Shown here: positions 15,467-23,736 of the stretch, one piece after another
How positions within the stretch are numbered: position 1 is the stretch's first letter
How the letters are laid out: every line of letters starts with the position of its first letter
Assembly: GCF_001940525.2 (NCBI RefSeq)
Contig: NZ_CP019437.1
Coordinates: 3,459,501 to 3,523,500, forward strand
DNA from: Thioclava nitratireducens
GTDB taxonomy: Bacteria > Pseudomonadota > Alphaproteobacteria > Rhodobacterales > Rhodobacteraceae
Length of the DNA stretch: 64,000 bases
Direction of reading: 5' to 3'
Position numbers and translations under genes: made by a program
Notes under the pieces: generated by a model
Database searches by the model: none
Seen by the model: the letters and a program-made list of their open reading frames with translations, nothing else
What the model was told of the DNA's origin: nothing

Positions 15467-17206
15467 TCAGTGGTCGACTGCCGCACCGGCGCCTTTCGGC
15501 ACACGGATCGACTCGACGAGCTCCTGGATATCTTCCGGGGTCTCTTTCGTCGCGTTCGAGACGAAGTAGGCGACGATGAAGTTCAGGACCGCACCGATCA
15601 CGCCGAAGGACGTCGACTTGATCGAGAGGATCATCGGGTTCGCATCCGAGAACATGTTGGTGTCCGGGATGAAGAACCAGCCCTTGTGCAGGAAGATGTA
15701 GACCAGCGTGGTAATCAGGCCGGTCAGCATGCCCGCGACGGCACCGGTGTTGTTGATGCGCTTCGTGAAGATGCCCATCATCAGTGCCGGGAAGATCGAC
15801 GACGCCGCCAGGCCGAAGGCCAGAGCCACCGTCTGCGCAGCGAAGCCGGGCGGGTTCAGACCCAGATAGGTCGCGATCGCGATCGCAACGGCCATCGAGA
15901 TACGGGCGGCCAGAAGCTCGCCTTTTTCCGAGATGCCCGGGTTGATCTGCGACTTGATCAGGTCATGCGAGACCGCCGACGAGATCGCCATCAGAAGGCC
16001 CGCAGCGGTCGACAGAGCCGCAGCCAGACCACCGGCCGCCACCAGCGCGATCACCCAACCCGGCAGGTTGGCGATCTCGGGGTTGGCGAGGGTGATGATG
16101 TCGCGGTTCACGGTCAGTTCGTTGGTGTCGCCCGCATTGTACTCGATGCGACCGTCGCCGTTCTTGTCGTCGAAGGACAGAAGACCGGTCGCGGCCCAGT
16201 TGCGCACCCACGACAGGTTCTGATCGTTCTCGATCGCGGTCATCTCCACCGCCGGCTCGTTCACGCCATTGGGGTAGAAGGTCGAGATCAGGTTCAGACG
16301 CGCCATCGCACCCACAGCCGGAGCGGTGAGATAGAGCAGCGCGATGAACACCAGCGCCCAACCCGCCGAGGAGCGCGCGTCGGCGACCTTCGGAACGGTG
16401 AAGAAGCGCACGATGACGTGGGGCAGACCGGCGGTGCCGACCATCAGCGTCATGGTGAACAGGAACATGTTGAGCATCGTGTCATGCTGGCCGGTATAGG
16501 ACGCGAAGCCCAGATCGGAGACCAGACCGTTCAGCGTCGACAGGATCGGCTCGCCGGTGTTCACGTCGTTCGAGAACAGGCCCAGGCCCGGGATCGGGTT
16601 GCCGGTCAGCTGCAGCGAGATGAAGATCGCCGGGATCGTGTAGGCGATGATCAGCACGACGTACTGAGCCACCTGCGTGTAGGTGATGCCCTTCATGCCG
16701 CCCAGAACCGCGTAGAGGAACACGATCGCCGCGCCGATGAAGAGGCCGGTGGTGTTGTCGACTTCGAGGAAGCGCGAGAACGCGACGCCCACGCCGGTCA
16801 TCTGACCGATAACGTAGGTGATCGACGCCACGATAAGGCAGACCACGGCCACGGTGCGCGCGGTTTGCGAGTAGAAACGGTCGCCGATGAATTCCGGCAC
16901 TGTGAACTTGCCGAACTTGCGCAGGTAAGGCGCAAGCAGCATGGCCAGCAGCACGTAGCCGCCAGTCCAGCCCATCAGGTAGGCCGAGGTGTCGTAGCCG
17001 CCAAAGGCGATGATGCCCGCCATCGAGATGAACGACGCGGCCGACATCCAGTCAGCGCCCGTAGCCATGCCGTTGACGACCGGGTGAACGCCGCGACCGG
17101 CGGCGTAGAATTCCGACGTGGAACCCGCACGGGCCCAGATCGCGATGCCGATGTAGAGCACGAACGTCGCGCCAACCACCAGCAGGTTGAGGGTAAACTG
17201 ATCCAT
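15467..17206 (-). CDS. actP: Sodium:solute symporter of the ActP (VC_2705) subfamily
   Basis: A 579-residue inner-membrane SSS-family symporter for acetate or another short monocarboxylate. Conserved features include GADWMSAASFISMAG near residues 50-64, the helix segment LPHVIVRFFT near 261-270 and QTVALAFGLAASSIFPAL near 440. About 13 TM segments are visible. An extracytoplasmic loop carries an EF-hand-like DDKNGDGRIEYN (346-357) that lacks the final acidic ligand. It is preceded 21 nt upstream by its small DUF4212 partner. Acetate is inferred from the linked acs; pyruvate or propionate are possible. Confidence 0.92.
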   Translation of the reverse strand: MDQFTLNLLVVGATFVLYIGIAIWARAGSTSEFYAAGRGVHPVVNGMATGADWMSAASFISMAGIIAFGGYDTSAYLMGWTGGYVLLAMLLAPYLRKFGKFTVPEFIGDRFYSQTARTVAVVCLIVASITYVIGQMTGVGVAFSRFLEVDNTTGLFIGAAIVFLYAVLGGMKGITYTQVAQYVVLIIAYTIPAIFISLQLTGNPIPGLGLFSNDVNTGEPILSTLNGLVSDLGFASYTGQHDTMLNMFLFTMTLMVGTAGLPHVIVRFFTVPKVADARSSAGWALVFIALLYLTAPAVGAMARLNLISTFYPNGVNEPAVEMTAIENDQNLSWVRNWAATGLLSFDDKNGDGRIEYNAGDTNELTVNRDIITLANPEIANLPGWVIALVAAGGLAAALSTAAGLLMAISSAVSHDLIKSQINPGISEKGELLAARISMAVAIAIATYLGLNPPGFAAQTVALAFGLAASSIFPALMMGIFTKRINNTGAVAGMLTGLITTLVYIFLHKGWFFIPDTNMFSDANPMILSIKSTSFGVIGAVLNFIVAYFVSNATKETPEDIQELVESIRVPKGAGAAVDH

Positions 17207-17227
17207 ATCCCTCTCTCCTCCCTGAGA

Positions 17228-17485
17228 TTACTCTTCGACGCCGTGCTCGCGGTCCAGTTTGTTCATCCGCCACGCATAGGTGAAGATGAGCACCAGGAAC
17301 ACGAGGATCGAGCCTTGCTGGGCGAACCAGAAGCCGAGATCAGTGCCGCCAATCTTGATGCCTGCCAGCATCGGGCGCAGCAGGATGCCGAAGCCGAAGG
17401 ACACGATGAACCAGATCACCAGAGAGATCTGGATGGTCCGGATATTCGCCTTCCAATAGGCGTTGGACGAGGATTTGTCCGCCAT
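17228..17485 (-). CDS. DUF4212 small subunit of the symporter
   Basis: An 85-residue membrane protein with two TM segments (about 18-36 and 50-70), an N-terminal YWKANIRTIQISL and the central GFGILLRPMLAG that mark DUF4212. Such proteins are encoded directly upstream of VC_2705-type symporters and are thought to be a small accessory subunit, analogous to YjcH beside ActP in enterobacteria. The ATG at 17485 is supported by AGGGAG upstream; in-frame codons further upstream belong to the leader. Confidence 0.9.
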   Translation of the reverse strand: MADKSSSNAYWKANIRTIQISLVIWFIVSFGFGILLRPMLAGIKIGGTDLGFWFAQQGSILVFLVLIFTYAWRMNKLDREHGVEE

Positions 17486-17515
17486 GAGACTAACTCCCTT
17501 TAGTTTCTCTCCAGA

Positions 17516-17534
17516 CGGGCCCCTCATGGGCCCG
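17516..17534 (-). other. Intercistronic hairpin between adk and the DUF4212 gene
   Basis: CGGGCCC (17516-17522) pairs perfectly with GGGCCCG (17528-17534) around a 5-nt loop. It lies in the 63-bp gap after adk. No T-run follows on the minus strand, so it may set the 5' end or stability of the transporter mRNA rather than stop transcription. Confidence 0.6.
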
Positions 17535-17548
17535 CCCCTCCCCAAAAA

Positions 17549-18241
17549 TCAGGCCGAGACGCGCTCTACGATCGACCCAAGGCCCGAGGCGATCTCGTCG
17601 ATGGAGCCCATCGCGTCGATTTCCTCGAGAACACCGAGCGCCTTGTAATGGGCGATCAGCGGTGCCGTTTGCGCGTGATAGGCCTCCAACCTGGCGCGCG
17701 CCGTCTCGGCATTGTCGTCGGCCCGGCGCTTGAATTCCGTGCCGCCGCATTTGTCGCAAACGCCCGCGACCGCGGGCTGTTTGAACTCGTCGTGATACCC
17801 CTCGCCGCATTTGGCGCAGGTGTAGCGGCCGGCGACGCGGGCGATCATCGCCTCGTCGTCGACCTCCAGGCTGATCGCCGCGGTCACCGACTGGCCGTTC
17901 TCCTCCAGAAGCCTGTCGAGCGCCGCAGCCTGCCCGGCGGTGCGCGGGAACCCGTCGAGGATCACCCCTTTAGCAACGTCCGGTTCCGCCATGCGATCTT
18001 GCAGGATCGCCAGAACGATCTCGTCCGAGACGAGACCGCCCTCCTCCATCACCGCTTTCGCGGCGAGGCCCGCCTCGGTGCCCTGCGACACCGCGGCCCG
18101 CAGAAGATCGCCCGTCGAGAGCTGCACGAGGCCGAACCTCTCTTCGAGCATCCGCGCCTGCGTGCCCTTGCCCGCGCCCGGCGGGCCGAGAAGGATCAGA
18201 ACCGCAGGCTTGGTCCGCGTCATGGTCGTGCTGTCGGCCAT
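17549..18241 (-). CDS. adk: Adenylate kinase with zinc-type LID
   Basis: A 230-residue enzyme for AMP + ATP = 2 ADP. The P-loop is GPPGAGKGT near residues 19-27; STGDLLR and GFPRT follow. The LID carries four cysteines as CAKC and CDKC, a zinc-binding form. It is coupled to acs: its ATG overlaps the acs TGA (TGATG). An internal ATG at codon 7 is closer to the usual adk N-terminus but lacks a ribosome-binding site. Since Acs releases AMP, Adk encoded next to it is functionally sensible; alphaproteobacteria normally have another adk in the ribosomal-protein operon, so this may be a second copy. Confidence 0.93.
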   Translation of the reverse strand: MADSTTMTRTKPAVLILLGPPGAGKGTQARMLEERFGLVQLSTGDLLRAAVSQGTEAGLAAKAVMEEGGLVSDEIVLAILQDRMAEPDVAKGVILDGFPRTAGQAAALDRLLEENGQSVTAAISLEVDDEAMIARVAGRYTCAKCGEGYHDEFKQPAVAGVCDKCGGTEFKRRADDNAETARARLEAYHAQTAPLIAHYKALGVLEEIDAMGSIDEIASGLGSIVERVSA

Positions 18242-20208
18242 CACTTGTTCCCGCGATTTTCGATCAACTCATCGACGACCGACGGGTCGGCCAGCGTCGA
18301 GGTGTCACCCAGGCTGCCGAAATCGTTCTCGGCGATCTTGCGCAGGATGCGGCGCATGATCTTGCCCGAACGGGTCTTCGGGAGGCCCGGCGCCCATTGG
18401 ATGATGTCCGGTTTCGCGATCGGACCGATCTCGGTGCGGACCCACTTCTCGAGCTCCTTGCGCAGCTCGTCGGAAGGTTCGACATCGTTCATCAGCGTGA
18501 CATAGGCGTAGATGCCCTGCCCTTTCAGCTCGTGCGGGTAGCCCACCACGGCAGCCTCGGCCACGGCCTGGTGCGCGACCAGCGCGGACTCGACTTCCGC
18601 CGTGCCCATGCGGTGGCCCGAGACGTTGATCACGTCGTCGACGCGGCCGGTGATCCAGTAGTAACCGTCGCTGTCGCGGCGGCAACCGTCACCGGTGAAG
18701 TAATAGCCTTTGTACTGGCTGAAATAGGTTTCCTGGAAGCGCTCGTGATCGCCCCAGATGGTGCGCATCTGGCCCGGCCAGCTGTCCGAGATGCAGAGCA
18801 CGCCTTCGGTCTCGGTTTCGTCCTGCTTCACCGCAGTCTGCGGGTCGAGCACGACCGGCTTCACGCCGAAGAACGGACGGGTCGCCGAGCCGGGCTTGGT
18901 GGGCGTCGCGCCCGGAAGCGGGGTCAGCATGTGACCGCCGGTCTCGGTCTGCCAGAACGTGTCGACGATCGGGCATTTGCCCTTTCCGACATACTTGTCG
19001 TACCAGGCCCAGGCCTCGGGGTTGATCGGCTCGCCGACCGAGCCCAGCACCTTGAGAGCGGACAGATCGTATTTCTCGACCCATTCCGGCCCCTGCCCCA
19101 TCAGCGAGCGGATCGCGGTGGGCGCGGTGTAGAACTGGTTGACCTTGTGTTTCTCGCACACGGCCCAGAAACGGCCCGCGTCCGGATAGGTCGGCACGCC
19201 TTCGAACATGACGGTCGTCGCACCATTCGCGAGCGGCCCGTAGACAATGTAGCTGTGACCGGTGACCCAGCCGACATCCGCGGTGCACCAGAACACGTCG
19301 CCGTCGTGATAGTCGAACGTGTATTGATGCGTCATCGCGGCATAGACCATGTAGCCGCCGGTCGTGTGCACGACGCCCTTCGGCTTGCCGGTCGAGCCCG
19401 AGGTGTAGAGGATGAAAAGCGGATCTTCCGCGTTCATCGGACGCGCCGGACAATCGGGCGAGACGTTCTCCATCATCGCCTTCACGTCGACATCGCGCCC
19501 GTCGATCCAGGTGGTCTGGTCGCCGGTATGCTTCACCACGAGGCAGCGCACCTTGTCCGAGCAGTGCAGCAGCGCGGCGTCGGCATTGGCCTTGAGCGGC
19601 GTGCGGCGACCACCGCGCGGCGCGGTGTCGGCGGTGATCACGACTTTCGCGCCCGAGTCATTGATGCGGTTCGCCAGCGCGTCGGGCGAGAAGCCCGCGA
19701 AGACGATCGAGTGGATCGCGCCGATGCGCGCGCAGGCGAGCATCGCGTAAGCCGCTTCGGGGATCATCGGCAGGTAGATCACGACGCGGTCGCCGCGCAT
19801 CACGCCCTGGCTCGAAAGCACATTGGCGAAGCGGTTCACCTTCTCGGAAAGCTCCTTGTAGGTGATGTGCTGCGCCGGGGTTTCCGGATCGTCAGGCTCG
19901 AAGATGATCGCGGTCTGGTCGCCGCGCGTCGCAAGGTGGCGGTCGATGCAGTTCACGCTGGCGTTCAACACGCCGTCCTCGAACCACTTGATATCGACAT
20001 GGCCGAAGGTGAAATCGGTGTTCTTCACCTTGGTATACGGCGTGATCCAGTCGAGGCGCTTGCCCTCGCGGCCCCAGAACTTCTCCGGGTCGGTGATCGA
20101 TTCCTTGTACATCTCGCGATATTTCGCAGCGTCGGCATGGGCGTTCTCGAAGCCCGGCGGGACCTCTTTGACCTCTGGAACCTGAGTCACCTTGTCTTGC
20201 GCAGTCAT
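18241..20208 (-). CDS. acs: Acetate--CoA ligase (AMP-forming acetyl-CoA synthetase)
   Basis: A 655-residue ANL-superfamily enzyme converting acetate, ATP and CoA to acetyl-CoA, AMP and PPi. Typical motifs are the P-loop-like [11 protein letters not shown] near residue 265, [11 protein letters not shown] near 410, YYFTGDG near 500 and the C-terminal [11 protein letters not shown] with the catalytic Lys that protein acetyltransferases inactivate in other bacteria. The ATG at 20208 (MTAQDKV) has GGGAGGA 7 nt upstream. It is the first gene of the acetate cluster and overlaps adk. Confidence 0.97.
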   Translation of the reverse strand: MTAQDKVTQVPEVKEVPPGFENAHADAAKYREMYKESITDPEKFWGREGKRLDWITPYTKVKNTDFTFGHVDIKWFEDGVLNASVNCIDRHLATRGDQTAIIFEPDDPETPAQHITYKELSEKVNRFANVLSSQGVMRGDRVVIYLPMIPEAAYAMLACARIGAIHSIVFAGFSPDALANRINDSGAKVVITADTAPRGGRRTPLKANADAALLHCSDKVRCLVVKHTGDQTTWIDGRDVDVKAMMENVSPDCPARPMNAEDPLFILYTSGSTGKPKGVVHTTGGYMVYAAMTHQYTFDYHDGDVFWCTADVGWVTGHSYIVYGPLANGATTVMFEGVPTYPDAGRFWAVCEKHKVNQFYTAPTAIRSLMGQGPEWVEKYDLSALKVLGSVGEPINPEAWAWYDKYVGKGKCPIVDTFWQTETGGHMLTPLPGATPTKPGSATRPFFGVKPVVLDPQTAVKQDETETEGVLCISDSWPGQMRTIWGDHERFQETYFSQYKGYYFTGDGCRRDSDGYYWITGRVDDVINVSGHRMGTAEVESALVAHQAVAEAAVVGYPHELKGQGIYAYVTLMNDVEPSDELRKELEKWVRTEIGPIAKPDIIQWAPGLPKTRSGKIMRRILRKIAENDFGSLGDTSTLADPSVVDELIENRGNK

Positions 20209-20356
20209 GAGTTTCCTCCCAGCAATTTCGCCTTGCGGCACGGCGTGTCCGCATGTCGCCCGCGTCATGGTGCAGGCCCTCTACCCCGCGCCACTGTAAC
20301 TCAAAGGTTAAGATTCATGTAACCCCCTTTATACGCTGAATTTTTTTGTAAACTTT

Positions 20357-20384
20357 TTGACACCGATTGCGCTAACGCTGTAAA
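20357..20384 (+). promoter_or_regulatory. Candidate sigma-70 promoter reading toward the HugZ-like gene
   Basis: A perfect -35 TTGACA (20357-20362), a 16-nt spacer and a -10-like TGTAAA (20379-20384). It would give a leader of over 240 nt, so a nearer promoter could also exist. Confidence 0.35.
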
Positions 20385-20581
20385 TGCACGGAAATGAGGC
20401 AGAAAATAGTCACGCTTAATCAAGCGCTTGCCTGTAGCGTTTCATGCGCGCGGAGCCCGCATCTGAAAATCGACCTCATGGTTAAAAGCGGGCGGCAACC
20501 AAGAAGAGGGAACATGGCACCCACGGGGTGATTCGGTACGCAATCTGTCGTCACGTCACCCTAAGGCCGACGACGTCGATT

Positions 20582-20620
20582 GCGGACGGCGCGGCTGAGT
20601 CCTAGCATTAGGACGTCCGC
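20582..20620 (+). promoter_or_regulatory. Nested inverted repeat just upstream of the HugZ-like gene
   Basis: The inner palindrome GTCCTAGCATTAGGAC (20599-20614) has 6-bp arms and a 4-nt centre. Immediately beyond it, GTCCGC (20615-20620) matches GCGGAC at 20582-20587, so the two stems nest. The ribosome-binding site GAGGAG begins at 20621. It could be an operator or an RNA structure that controls translation. Confidence 0.45.
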
Positions 20621-20632
20621 GAGGAGTCGCCC

Positions 20633-21130
20633 ATGCCGCAACCAACTCCAACGACCGACCCAATTCGCCCGACGGATGACGAGGCCCGCGCCTTGGCGCA
20701 ACGCCTGATCCGCGAGGCCCGGTTCGGGGCGCTCGGCACGCTCGACCCGGATACGGGCGCGCCGGTCGTGACCCGCGTCGCCCTCGGGCCCGGCCCTCAG
20801 GGGGAACTGTTAATCTTCGTATCCAGCCTCGCGGCGCATACGACAGCCCTTCTGCGGGATCGCCGCGCGGGTCTGCTGTTGGGAGAGCCCGGCCCGAAAG
20901 GCGATCCGCTCACCCATCCGCGCCTCTCGCTGCAGGTCGAAGCCCATGCCGTCGAACGCGACAACCCCGCCTTCCCGACGATGCGCGACCGCTGGCTCGC
21001 CGATCATCCGAAATCGAAGCTTTATATCGACCTGCCCGATTTCTTTTTCTTCGATCTCCGCCCGACCTCGGCCAGCCTCAATGGCGGCTTCGGCCGCGCT
21101 TTTCGCCTGATGCCTGCGGACCTGACATGA
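20633..21130 (+). CDS. HugZ-like pyridoxamine 5'-phosphate oxidase-fold protein
   Basis: A 165-residue protein with a split-barrel flavin-binding fold: LIREARFGALGTLDPDTGAPVV near residue 25, LIFVSSLAAHTTALLRD near 60 and HPRLSLQVEA near 103. Relatives include HugZ/HutZ haem-degrading proteins and general PNPOx-like flavoproteins. The C-terminal haem-binding extension of HugZ is absent, so haem breakdown is not assured. CGAGGAG lies 9 nt upstream of the ATG. It is divergent from acs and convergent with the beta-helix protein gene; a GC-rich inverted repeat (21134-21163) follows. Confidence 0.78.
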   Translation: MPQPTPTTDPIRPTDDEARALAQRLIREARFGALGTLDPDTGAPVVTRVALGPGPQGELLIFVSSLAAHTTALLRDRRAGLLLGEPGPKGDPLTHPRLSLQVEAHAVERDNPAFPTMRDRWLADHPKSKLYIDLPDFFFFDLRPTSASLNGGFGRAFRLMPADLT

Positions 21131-21214
21131 AAACGGCGCGCAAGACTTTCATCCCACGCGCCGCATCGCCAATCCGTCCGCCCCGGCCCGGATCGGCACA
21201 GCCCAAGCACCCCG

Positions 21215-23506
21215 TCAGATCGGGTTATCCATCCGCAGCGTGACTTGCAGCCGCCCCTTCGCCGCCTCCGGCCAGTTCACCGTGATCTGGTTCTTGGCCG
21301 CGCCCTGCTCCACCGCGACATAGGGCATTGCGTCGATCCGCGCGCCCGAGCTATCTCGCACCATCCCCTCGGCGATCAGGCCTTGAACATTGCGCGCCCA
21401 GCCCGCGAAGGGCAGGTACTCGCTCGCATCCGCCGTCCAGACCGTTTGCGCAGCCGACTGGTTCACCTCGACCATCACCGGGTTCTGCGATATCTCTTTG
21501 ATCCCGTTGAACATATTCCCTTCGAACACCACATTACGCACCCGCGAGCGGTCGATATCGGCAAAGCTCGTATCGATTTTCTCGATCCGGTCGACACTGC
21601 CGTTGAGCGACTTGAACACGTTGTTCGTCACGCTCAGCCCTTGGATGAAATGCCCCGGCCCATAGGGCTTTATCGAGAGCCACGTGAACCAAGGCGCGAC
21701 GTTGATGCACACGCAGGTATTGCCCGTCACGGTCAGCCCGCCAAAGCTGTACTCGCTCGCGAAATCCGGCTCGGCATCGTGTTCATTCGTCCATTCGATG
21801 ACCGAGTTATCGATGTAATTTCCGGTCACCGCCGATTGCACATTGGTCTGCGTGAAAACGAGCCCCGCAACGCGCACGCCGCTGGTTTCCTCGTCGCCCT
21901 GAAACCAGTGATTACCGACGATCAGATGCCCAGAGCCATTCAGCACGAAGGCCGTTCCGAAGCGCACGAAGCGTGAGTCGCGGATCTTGCTGTCATTGGC
22001 GTTGACGTTCAGCACCATCGACTTGCGATCCTGCGCGGGCACCAGCATCTCGTCCGACAGGAACTGACAGCCATCGATCAGCAGGTCCTGGCACCCGCGC
22101 CCGATTGAGGTGATCGCGCGATCCTTGGGCCGCACCACATAGCTGTCGCGGATCTGGAACATCTGCCCGTCGGGCGCCAGCATGATGCAGCTCGCCGCGC
22201 CATTGCAGAGGAATTCCACATTGGCGATGTTGAACCGGTCCAGCTTCTCCATCCCGGAGAAATCCAGCACATATTGGTGACGTGTGAAGGTATAGGTCCG
22301 CGTCCCAGATCCGCCATAAAGCGGCTGCGAGAGATACAGCGTCTGCGCGCCGTTATTCTTCGACCTCACATAGACTTCGCGCCCGACGCCGGTGCCGGTG
22401 ATCCGCGCGCCAACGGGAATATTGGCGATATTGGCGACCGAGGTCAGCTGCATCGACTGGCTCACCGAATAGGTCGCCTGCGACGTCACCACATCATCGT
22501 CCCAACCAGATCCCGCGATCACGTTGATCTGCCCATTCTGCAGAACCCGGCGGTTCGAAAAGCTCGACAGGTCCGGCGCGATCTCCTCGATGCGGATCGG
22601 TTCGGTCACCTCGACGCGACGCCCTTTCAGATCCAGCACGTTATGATCGGTATATCCGAACAGCGCCTGCAGCGCCTTCTTGAACCCAGCCAGCTCATCG
22701 CCGAACGCCGCCGCATAGGTCGGGAAGTCGAAAGACGACATCAGCGCCAGCTTCGCCGCCACCGGCATTACCAGCGTGCCCACGAACTCTACCGGCGACG
22801 AGATCGAGATCGAGCTGCCCAGATAATAATTCCCCTCCGAGACGAGGACCTTGCGCCCGTTCGCCGCCTGATCGGCCGCATTGAAGGCCGCGACGTTGTC
22901 CGTGACGCCATCCCCGACCGCGCCGTAATCCTTCACATCGACCCAGCCCATCAGCTCGCGCAGGAAGGCCTCGGTCACATCCTCGATCTCGATATCGTCG
23001 ATGCGCACGACCCCGCCAGTCGCGCCCGTCAGGTCCAGCCCGAAATGCCCGTAAATCGCATCCAGCCCCCACGACATATCGACACCGTCGCGCGAGCCGG
23101 TGCCCACGATCGCAGAAACCTCGACCACCTCACCATAGCTTTGCAGCGCCACCGTCGGCCCCACCTCGACCACGCCGCTCACGTGGCTACCCGATCCCGT
23201 CACCGCATAGCCTGCAATCCTCACCTCAGGCAGGTTGCCGCTCACCGCCTTCACCCGCGCCCGGATGCGCAGATAGGCGCCCGGCAGGATCGGCGTGTCG
23301 CCCATGTAGCGCAGTTTCTGCACCGTCTGCATCTTGAGCATTTCCAGACAACCGCCGAAATCCGCATCCGCCGGAACCAGCACGGCATTGCCCGAGCTCT
23401 CATAGGTCGTGGAGCCCGGCGTGCCATCTTCACTCGACCATTGATCCAGCCCTTCGGCGAATGCGGGCGGGGTCAGCACCAGCCCTTCGGTAATCGCGAC
23501 GTTCAT
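21215..23506 (-). CDS. Right-handed beta-helix protein, GH28-related/pectate-lyase superfamily type
   Basis: A 763-residue protein. Residues about 190-240 carry DVKDYGAVGDGVTDNVAAFN, the usual entry of Pectate_lyase_3/GH28-related beta-helices. Residues 1-190 form a beta-rich module resembling a carbohydrate-binding or tail-attachment domain. Short repeated strands (VTGNYIDNS, VTGNTCVCINV, VTNNVFKS) from about 560 are beta-helix rungs. There is no signal peptide or membrane segment, which fits a phage- or GTA-type spike better than a Sec-secreted lyase. The ATG at 23506 has GAGAGGA upstream. No phage structural genes lie nearby. Catalytic residues are not identifiable. Confidence 0.75.
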   Translation of the reverse strand: MNVAITEGLVLTPPAFAEGLDQWSSEDGTPGSTTYESSGNAVLVPADADFGGCLEMLKMQTVQKLRYMGDTPILPGAYLRIRARVKAVSGNLPEVRIAGYAVTGSGSHVSGVVEVGPTVALQSYGEVVEVSAIVGTGSRDGVDMSWGLDAIYGHFGLDLTGATGGVVRIDDIEIEDVTEAFLRELMGWVDVKDYGAVGDGVTDNVAAFNAADQAANGRKVLVSEGNYYLGSSISISSPVEFVGTLVMPVAAKLALMSSFDFPTYAAAFGDELAGFKKALQALFGYTDHNVLDLKGRRVEVTEPIRIEEIAPDLSSFSNRRVLQNGQINVIAGSGWDDDVVTSQATYSVSQSMQLTSVANIANIPVGARITGTGVGREVYVRSKNNGAQTLYLSQPLYGGSGTRTYTFTRHQYVLDFSGMEKLDRFNIANVEFLCNGAASCIMLAPDGQMFQIRDSYVVRPKDRAITSIGRGCQDLLIDGCQFLSDEMLVPAQDRKSMVLNVNANDSKIRDSRFVRFGTAFVLNGSGHLIVGNHWFQGDEETSGVRVAGLVFTQTNVQSAVTGNYIDNSVIEWTNEHDAEPDFASEYSFGGLTVTGNTCVCINVAPWFTWLSIKPYGPGHFIQGLSVTNNVFKSLNGSVDRIEKIDTSFADIDRSRVRNVVFEGNMFNGIKEISQNPVMVEVNQSAAQTVWTADASEYLPFAGWARNVQGLIAEGMVRDSSGARIDAMPYVAVEQGAAKNQITVNWPEAAKGRLQVTLRMDNPI

Positions 23507-23736
23507 CTGCAATCCTCTCGTCCATTTTCCACCCGCGCGCGCCCCGCGCATCGCTCCATGCGCCTTGGAACCCGCCGAAAGCGCCCGCGCTTCGGCCCGA
23601 AAAGAGCTAGAAGGAAAGATTAAAGAAGACCTGATACCTCCGCGCGCCGCGCCGCCTCTCCCGCTTCGCAGATGACAGCGTCATGCGCCTGTCATATCCT
23701 CGCGCCACATCGGGAGTGCAGCCGAGAGGAGCGCAG

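Larger units (their letters stand above)
20209..20632. other. Divergent control region between acs and the HugZ-like gene
   Basis: A 424-bp AT-enriched region serving both genes. Near acs there are three TAAC-type half sites: TGTAAC at 20295-20300, GGTTA at 20306-20310, TGTAAC at 20318-20323; the last two form an inverted repeat. A minus-strand -10-like TATAAA lies at 20328-20333. Further out, CGCTT-AATC-AAGCG (20413-20426) is a perfect inverted repeat. No small gene is visible. Confidence 0.5.

Noticed and set aside
12943..15579. An 878-codon open frame on the + strand opposite the DUF294 gene and its neighbours
   Set aside because: It spans several real genes and two intergenic hairpins on the other strand, and its composition is that of a shadow frame.
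21215..23506. A prophage or GTA cluster around the beta-helix gene
   Set aside because: The flanking genes (HugZ-like, CHAD, lysS) are ordinary chromosomal genes and no capsid, portal, terminase, tail or integrase gene is present.
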